The translations under genes and the position numbers were made by a program. The notes under the pieces were generated by a model. The model did not search any database, was not told where the DNA came from, and saw nothing but the letters and a program-made list of their open reading frames with translations. From an uncultured Ignavibacteriota bacterium (GTDB taxonomy: Bacteria > Bacteroidota > Ignavibacteria > Tepidaquicellales > Tepidaquicellaceae), in contig CAIUQV010000401.1 of the NCBI GenBank assembly GCA_903901375.1, forward strand, positions 1-28,801: a stretch of DNA of 28,801 nt. Reading direction: 5' to 3'. Positions 24,901 to 28,801 of the stretch are shown one piece after another; the first letter of the stretch is position 1, and every line of letters begins with the position of its first letter.

Positions 24901-24975
24901 ATCAACTAAGGGTTGAACCGATTTAACATCTTTCTCGTGTTTGCTTGGAAAAAACTTTGATAATATCTTTAACAT
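21898..24975 (-). CDS. secA: Preprotein translocase ATPase SecA
   Basis: A 1025-aa SecA motor that drives unfolded precursors through SecYEG. Walker A MATGEGKT is at 157-164, the DEAD-like box DEVDSVLIDEARTP at 264-277, and the preprotein-binding and second nucleotide domains follow, with MAGTGTAETEA-like and TNMAGRGTDI motifs. The helical scaffold contains SIIDDKWKEHLREMD. The C-terminal zinc finger has Cys1009, Cys1011, Cys1020 and His1021 (DPCPCGSGKKYKACHG), the SecB/ribosome-binding site. Compared with E. coli SecA (901 aa) it carries an acidic and basic helical insertion at about 45-95 and further insertions in the preprotein region, as in other Bacteroidota-group SecA proteins. The start ATG at 24975 has no clear Shine-Dalgarno. 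The small helical gene follows with an ATGA overlap. Confidence 0.97.
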   Translation of the reverse strand: MLKILSKFFPSKHEKDVKSVQPLVDEINRLYTEYNSLTDDELRAKTQELKDRIKSEVKDLEDKIFELKEKLKTDIEHEERYAVYDELDELNKEYYETIHSTLDEILPEAFAIVKDTCRRLVGKEWEAAGTKIKWNMVPFDVQLIGGIVLHQGKISEMATGEGKTLVATLPLFLNSLAGKGVHLVTVNDYLAKRDSEWMGEIFKFHGLTIGVILNDLSSEVRRKNYNCDITYGTNNEFGFDYLRDNMVVDVEHLVQREHFYAIVDEVDSVLIDEARTPLIISGPVEAPTHKFDEMNTRIKRVVEAQKNLINSLTAECEKILAQEKPSAEELEKAGLYLLRSNHGFPKHKKLQKLLSEPSNKRLMLDTDNFYNRDKARDMHIVDDELYFIIDEKSHITDLTEKGREFLAPSAVERDFFTLPDLGSEMAILENDASLSVEDRETKREQLYKIYAERSDRLHTVQQLLKAHGLYEKDVEYVIQDGKIMIVDEFTGRILSGRRYSEGLHQAIEAKEGVKVEKDTQTLATVTLQNYFRLYKKLAGMTGTAETEATEFFDIYKLDVVVIPTNVACIRDDMNDHVYRTKREKYNAVIDEIELMRKSKRPVLVGTTSVEVSETISRLLKRRGIPHEVLNAKQHQREAQIVANAGLPGSVTIATNMAGRGTDIKLGPGVAEAGGLHIMGTERHESRRIDRQLRGRAGRQGDPGSSKFFLSLEDDLMRLFGSERIANVMQRLGVEDGQAIEHKMITNSVERAQKKVEENNFAIRKRLLEYDNTMNQQREVIYEKRRQALLGERLKDELFEMVEKNVEKIVSSHFPESDLEGLVEEVQRTFLVRLNLTPEGFLSHGEAGLKDLILKEAKAFYRRKEDRYGSELMGKIERFAMLSIIDDKWKEHLREMDDLKEGINFRAYGQKDPLVEYKMDGFKLFESMLDTIALDAINFIFKFTIQSQEESEIKGPKSVSTSRMQTRHDTSEGMGYTAPSSLEPVENEAARTGKHQPVHVGEKVGRNDPCPCGSGKKYKACHGKGQ

Positions 24976-25213
24976 AATGCATTAAAATTTTTAAACAACT
25001 TATAATTTAACATAATATAAGAACAAATAATATTCATAAATCAATTCATTTTTGGCATCATAAATCTTTAATTTCTTGCATATTTTAAGCTTTTTTCCGC
25101 TCAGATAAGGTTTTATACTATTATTTCTGCAGTTTCTTCTAATTATATGGAAAATTACTAAAAAATAATGTAATTTAATCATTATTTATAATTTATATTA
25201 AAAGGAGTTAATT

Positions 25214-25546
25214 ATGGCAATAGTGATAACATCAGAATGTATAAACTGCGGAGCTTGTGAGCCTGAATGTCCAAATACTGCAATTTACGAGGGTGGTGCA
25301 AGCTGGGCTTTAGCAGGTACAAATTATTCTGAAAATGATAAAGCACCCTCAGGTGCAGAAGGTTTTTTCTCTAATGACTTTTTCTATATAGTACCAGATA
25401 AATGTACAGAATGTAAAGGATTTCATGATGAACCTCAATGTGCTGCAGTATGTCCGGTAGATTGCTGTGTACCAGACGAAAAACATGTTGAAAGTGAAGA
25501 AGATTTATTAAAGAAAAAGGACTATTTAGATAGTCTAGGAAGGTAA
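25214..25546 (+). CDS. 2[4Fe-4S] ferredoxin (4Fe-4S dicluster protein)
   Basis: A 110-aa bacterial-type ferredoxin. The first binding motif is C9-x2-C12-x2-C15-x3-C19 and the second C64-x2-C67-x8-C76-x3-C80. In this fold, Cys80 completes the first cluster and Cys19 the second. An insertion of about 30 residues between the motifs, an additional Cys84-Cys85 pair (PVDCC) and an acidic C-terminus (ESEEDLL) match the ferredoxin type common in Bacteroidota and Chlorobiota (Alvin/Chlorobium-type insert). It serves as a low-potential electron carrier. The start is fixed by a strong AAGGAG at 25202-25207, six nt before the ATG, the clearest Shine-Dalgarno in the window. Its 3' end overlaps convergent lspA by 12 bp. 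A partner enzyme is not evident locally. Confidence 0.93.
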   Translation: MAIVITSECINCGACEPECPNTAIYEGGASWALAGTNYSENDKAPSGAEGFFSNDFFYIVPDKCTECKGFHDEPQCAAVCPVDCCVPDEKHVESEEDLLKKKDYLDSLGR

Positions 25547-26221
25547 ATCTTTTTTCACCTCTGTTCCGGATGTATATGACGAAGAGTCAGCAGTTTCAGA
25601 TTCTAATACTTCAACCGGATTTTCATCAAAATCAGAAATAACTGAATTTTCATGAGTGCTGTCTGTTTCACCGGCAGCACTTTGCTTTTTAAATATCTTG
25701 TTATAACCAAGCAAAATCATCAGAAACCCTGCTGTGACTGAAATGTCTGCAACATTAAAAATCGGCCACGAATAAAATGATTTTCCAAACAGATTAAAAT
25801 CGGGTATATTGAAATGAAAAAAGTCTACAACCTTTCCATAAAATAACGGAGCATATCCAAAAATAACCCCATAAAATAATCTGTCTATAAGGTTTCCCAC
25901 TGCTCCACCAAGTATAAAAGCGAGAGATAACCTTAAATACACACCTTCATTCCTGTTTTTGTATATAAAATATATAATAAGTACTGTGGCTACTAAGGTA
26001 AAAATTGAAAGTATTAATTTACTTCCAAGCTCTAAACCAAAAGCCATTCCCGGGTTTTCAATAAAAGTAATCTTGAAAAAATTTCCGAAAACTTCTAAAC
26101 TTGAACCCAGAGTCATTCCTTCAATATTAATGTTTAGAAAAGGTATTTTAATACCTTTTACTTTTAACTTTGTAATCTGATCTAATAATATTACTGCCAG
26201 CGATAAATAAAAAACTCTCAA
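25535..26221 (-). CDS. lspA: Lipoprotein signal peptidase LspA with acidic C-terminal tail
   Basis: Signal peptidase II, the inner-membrane aspartyl protease that cleaves prolipoproteins before the lipidated cysteine. The conserved blocks are LLDQITK (12-18), FIENPGMAFG (53-62), GGAVGNLIDR (105-114, catalytic Asp113) and FNVADISVT (155-163, catalytic Asp159), with four hydrophobic segments. Residues about 178-228 form a polar, acidic, serine-rich tail not needed for the fold and longer than usual. The start is TTG at 26221, right after an in-frame TAA. The next ATG (residue 36) would delete the first helix and the DQITK block, so TTG is required. It lies 7 nt after dksA and is probably co-transcribed with it and ileS. 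Confidence 0.94.
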   Translation of the reverse strand: MRVFYLSLAVILLDQITKLKVKGIKIPFLNINIEGMTLGSSLEVFGNFFKITFIENPGMAFGLELGSKLILSIFTLVATVLIIYFIYKNRNEGVYLRLSLAFILGGAVGNLIDRLFYGVIFGYAPLFYGKVVDFFHFNIPDFNLFGKSFYSWPIFNVADISVTAGFLMILLGYNKIFKKQSAAGETDSTHENSVISDFDENPVEVLESETADSSSYTSGTEVKKDLPS

Positions 26222-26228
26222 TTAACTA

Positions 26229-27014
26229 TTAACCCCTAATATTTTTGCATTCTATACAATGCTGTGTTATAGGAACTATTTCGAGTCTTTCTCTTGGAAT
26301 CAAAGGACAGGTTGCACATAAATTCTTTGGTTCATCAATACAATCGATACATAAGCCATAAGTTCCCTGGTCAACTCTTGTAAGAGCTTCTTCAATGTAA
26401 CCAAGATATTTTTCATCTCTTTGAACGAACATATAATTCTTTTCTCTTTCCATTTCATCCGTTCCCTGTTCTGCCATATGTGATGCATATGAGGAATCAT
26501 CACCAACGTATTCGCCTGATTCACTGTCTACGAGTGTTCTCATATTAGCGCGAGCACTGGCAATAATTCTATCTTTCTCCTCAAGAAGCAATTTTTTGAA
26601 ATGAAGAAGTTCCTTTACTGTATATCTTGTTTTACTGTTCTTTTTGTAAATTTTAATTTTCTTTGCTTTTTGTTTTATTATCTCTGCTTTTTTATGTGGA
26701 ATTCTTTCAGCCGGCATCTGAATTGCAACAGCTTTTTTTGTTGATTTCTGAACTGAAGCAGTTTTCGTTATTATCGCTTTCTTCGCAGCTTTTTTTGCAA
26801 CAGTTTTTTTAATAACTTTCTTCGCAGGTGATTTTTTTACAGCTTTTCTTACTACTGCTTTTTTAACATTCTGTTTCGCTGCTTTCCTGACGTTAACTTT
26901 TTTCGCAACCTTTTTTGAAGCACTTTTTACTGTTACTTTTTTCTTTTGAGACACAGCTTTCTTAACAGCCTTATTCTGCTTCTTAACTGGTTTTTTAGAT
27001 TTAACTTTTGCCAT
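26229..27014 (-). CDS. DksA/TraR zinc-finger protein with histone-H1-like lysine-rich N-terminus
   Basis: A 261-aa protein. Residues about 129-261 are a DksA/TraR domain: a coiled coil with YTVKELLHFKKLLLEEKD (131-148) and the acidic tip region, then a zinc finger. DksA proteins enter the RNA polymerase secondary channel and adjust initiation with ppGpp. The finger holds Cys222/Cys225 and Cys253/Cys256, with an extra inserted CATC pair (Cys233, Cys236) between them. Residues 1-128 are a low-complexity Lys/Ala/Val region with KKAAKK- and AKKV-type repeats, like the C-terminal domain of histone H1 or bacterial Hc1 proteins, and should bind DNA or RNA non-specifically. The start ATG is in frame throughout, so this is a true fusion. 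It sits between ileS (17 nt) and lspA (7 nt). Confidence 0.88.
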   Translation of the reverse strand: MAKVKSKKPVKKQNKAVKKAVSQKKKVTVKSASKKVAKKVNVRKAAKQNVKKAVVRKAVKKSPAKKVIKKTVAKKAAKKAIITKTASVQKSTKKAVAIQMPAERIPHKKAEIIKQKAKKIKIYKKNSKTRYTVKELLHFKKLLLEEKDRIIASARANMRTLVDSESGEYVGDDSSYASHMAEQGTDEMEREKNYMFVQRDEKYLGYIEEALTRVDQGTYGLCIDCIDEPKNLCATCPLIPRERLEIVPITQHCIECKNIRG

Positions 27015-27031
27015 AACTATATTCTTTAATT

Positions 27032-28801
27032 TTAAATTTTCTCAATATAAAACTCGCAATATACATCATTTATATCTGTATTAATATACTCTTTTCCTTC
27101 TAAAATTATGTTTTCTAATTTTGCGCAACCCACTTCTTTGCTTATAAATCCTATATTATTTCTTAAGATACTGTTAATATCGTCATTTGTTTTAACAAAT
27201 ATATTGATTTTATCGTTTACTTCGAAATCATTATTCTTCCTGAAATTCTGTACTCTGTTAATAAATTCCCTGACAAATCCTTCGTCGGCAAGTTCTTTGT
27301 CAATTTTTGTATCCAGTGCAATAGTTATATTATTGTTCGATTCAACGATCCATCCTTCAATGTTTTCAGTAAATAATTCTACATCATCACTTGTGAAAGT
27401 AAATCCTTCTTTTATGACAGATCCTGACTTTTGAATCTCAGATATATCTGACTTATCAAAGTTCAGAATTAATTTTTGTACCTGTTTAACTTCTTTACCA
27501 AATTTAGGCCCGATTGATTTGAAGTTTGGTTTTGCTTTCTTTATTATAATATCAGAATCACCTTCAAGTATCTTCAGTTCCTTTACGTTTATTTCCTCTA
27601 AGATAATATCTTTCACCTTTAATAATCTATTCTTTTCTTCTTCGCTTAAAACCGGTACTAATAATTGTCTTAATGGTTGGCGTACTTTCAGGTTATTTTT
27701 CACTCTCACTGATCTGACAAGGTAAACTATCTCCTGTGCCATTGACATCTGTTCTTCTAATTCATTTACGATTAAACCTTTGTCAAAGTTAGTGAATTCG
27801 CTTAAATGTACGGATCCTTCATTTGGTAGAAGATTGCTGTATAATTTCTCCGCTATGAAAGGTGAGACAGGTGCGGTCATCTTTACAATCTCTAAAAGGC
27901 ATTCAAACAATGTTTGATATGCCGAGTTTTTATCTGAATCATTTTCAGGGTATCTGAACCTTTTCCTGTTTCTTCTCACAAACCAGTTTGAAAGTTCGTC
28001 TATAGTGAAATCGTGTACAACTCTTATAGCTTTAGTTATTTCATAACCTTCAAGGTTCTCAAAATACTTTTTCTTAACTGAGTTTAACTTTGATATTATC
28101 CATCTGTCAATTTCCTGCCGTTTGTTTACTTCTACTTTTTCCGATGTGGTATAATCAAAACCTATCATGTTGGAGTAAAGTACAAAGAACTTGTATGTGT
28201 TGATTAATGTATCGAAGAATTTATTCTTTACGTCAACCATTTCGTCTTCGTTAAAGTTCTTCGATTTTCCGATAGGGGAGTTACCCACTAAGTACCATCT
28301 CAAAACATCTGCTCCGTGTTTATCCATCATATCAAACGGATTCACTACATTTCCAACCGACTTACTCATCTTCTTCCCGTGCTTATCCAGAATTAAACCG
28401 TTAACGATTAAGTTCCTGTAAGCAGGTTTATCGAATAAAAACGTGCCTATTGCATGCAGAGAATAAAACCATCCTCTTGTCTGGTCTACGCCTTCAGCTA
28501 TAAAATCCGCAGGATAATTTTCCTCAAACCATTCCTTATTTTCAAATGGATAGTGAAACTGTGCAAAAGGCATAGAGCCGCTGTCAAACCAGCAATCAAT
28601 TACTTCCGGTACCCGTTTCATTTCCTTGCCAGATTCCGATACAAGCTTTATACTATCTATGTATGGTTTATGTAAATCAAAAGGTATATCTTTGTAAACC
28701 TCATCAAAGTTTGTAGATTTTTTCTTTAGTTCTTCAATACTTCCGATACATTCATAAACCTCCTTGCCTTTATCGTCAAGATAATACCATACAGGCAGGG
28801 G
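27032..28801 (-). CDS. ileS: Isoleucyl-tRNA synthetase, IleS2 type, C-terminal part (5' end beyond window)
   Basis: The last 589 codons of a class Ia synthetase. The frame stays open to the window edge at 28801, so the Met codon at 28621 is internal. Visible parts: PLPVW at the very edge, as in IleS2-type enzymes; DCWFDSGSMPFAQ; GVDQTRGWFYSLH; the KMSKS signature (28358-28372) in GKKMSKSVGN; then the anticodon-binding domain with RRNRKRFRYPENDSD; and a C-terminal DUF5915-like region without the Zn finger of bacterial IleS1. This marks the eukaryote-like IleS2 group common in Bacteroidota. The HIGH motif and editing domain lie outside the window. dksA begins 17 nt downstream. Confidence 0.95.
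   Translation of the reverse strand, partial: PLPVWYYLDDKGKEVYECIGSIEELKKKSTNFDEVYKDIPFDLHKPYIDSIKLVSESGKEMKRVPEVIDCWFDSGSMPFAQFHYPFENKEWFEENYPADFIAEGVDQTRGWFYSLHAIGTFLFDKPAYRNLIVNGLILDKHGKKMSKSVGNVVNPFDMMDKHGADVLRWYLVGNSPIGKSKNFNEDEMVDVKNKFFDTLINTYKFFVLYSNMIGFDYTTSEKVEVNKRQEIDRWIISKLNSVKKKYFENLEGYEITKAIRVVHDFTIDELSNWFVRRNRKRFRYPENDSDKNSAYQTLFECLLEIVKMTAPVSPFIAEKLYSNLLPNEGSVHLSEFTNFDKGLIVNELEEQMSMAQEIVYLVRSVRVKNNLKVRQPLRQLLVPVLSEEEKNRLLKVKDIILEEINVKELKILEGDSDIIIKKAKPNFKSIGPKFGKEVKQVQKLILNFDKSDISEIQKSGSVIKEGFTFTSDDVELFTENIEGWIVESNNNITIALDTKIDKELADEGFVREFINRVQNFRKNNDFEVNDKINIFVKTNDDINSILRNNIGFISKEVGCAKLENIILEGKEYINTDINDVYCEFYIEKI

Noticed and set aside
26631..27014. Repetitive A/T-rich segment as a non-coding tandem repeat
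   Set aside because: The repetition comes from Lys and Ala codons in one uninterrupted frame joined to a DksA domain. Unit length and sequence vary, as in protein low-complexity tails.
28619..28621. Met codon at 28621 as the start of the ileS-like gene
   Set aside because: The frame stays open for 60 more codons to the window edge, with typical IleS2 residues (PLPVW and onward), so this Met is internal and the gene is cut by the window.

Overview
The window is about 28.8 kb of low-GC, AT-rich bacterial chromosome with tightly packed genes. It suggests a member of the Bacteroidota/Chlorobiota/Ignavibacteriota group, most likely Ignavibacteriota-like. The reasons are a secreted Ycf48-repeat protein ending in a type IX secretion (T9SS) sorting domain with a YPNPFNPST motif, an ileS2-type isoleucyl-tRNA synthetase next to dksA-like and lspA genes, a 2TM-domain protein, a DUF4395 protein, and two candidate promoters of the Bacteroidota -33/-7 type. 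The phylum is inferred from gene content; no rRNA is present. I see no mobile element, CRISPR array, tRNA or rRNA.

Layout. 1-2249: a terminator, the T9SS-exported repeat protein (minus strand), and a 561-bp gene-free stretch holding hairpins and a REP-like remnant. 2250-6009, plus strand: SIMPL-domain protein, YdeI/OmpD-associated protein, DUF4395 membrane protein, 2TM protein and the ribosome-assembly GTPase RsgA. 6129-12152, plus strand: a recognisable promoter followed by a five-gene tripartite efflux operon (TolC-like channel, periplasmic adaptor, ABC ATPase and two MacB/FtsX-type permeases) with gaps of 2-20 nt. 12127-14034, minus strand: a TIGR01777 nucleotide-sugar-epimerase-like SDR followed with zero gap by an aminoglycoside-phosphotransferase-fold kinase. 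14168-21482, plus strand: hpnC-hpnD-hpnE, the farnesyl diphosphate to squalene route via hydroxysqualene, followed with zero gap by a 1432-residue 2-hydroxyacyl-CoA-dehydratase-activase-type protein with two ASKHA ATPase domains. 21479-24975, minus strand: secA followed by a coupled 140-aa gene of unknown function. 25214-25546, plus strand: a 2[4Fe-4S] ferredoxin. 25535-28801, minus strand: ileS (5' part outside the window), a dksA/traR gene with a histone-H1-like lysine-rich N-terminus, and lspA.

How the genes work together. The efflux operon makes a complete cell-envelope-spanning pump with an asymmetric permease pair. HpnC, HpnD and HpnE form a complete squalene module, but no squalene-hopene cyclase is present here. 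The huge activase-like protein shares their transcription unit, which is the most unusual association in the window. SecA and LspA are general export and lipoprotein-maturation functions, and the ileS-dksA-lspA order is a housekeeping cluster. All three convergent gene pairs overlap at their 3' ends (26, 4 and 12 bp). Several genes start with TTG, two of them directly after an in-frame TAA.
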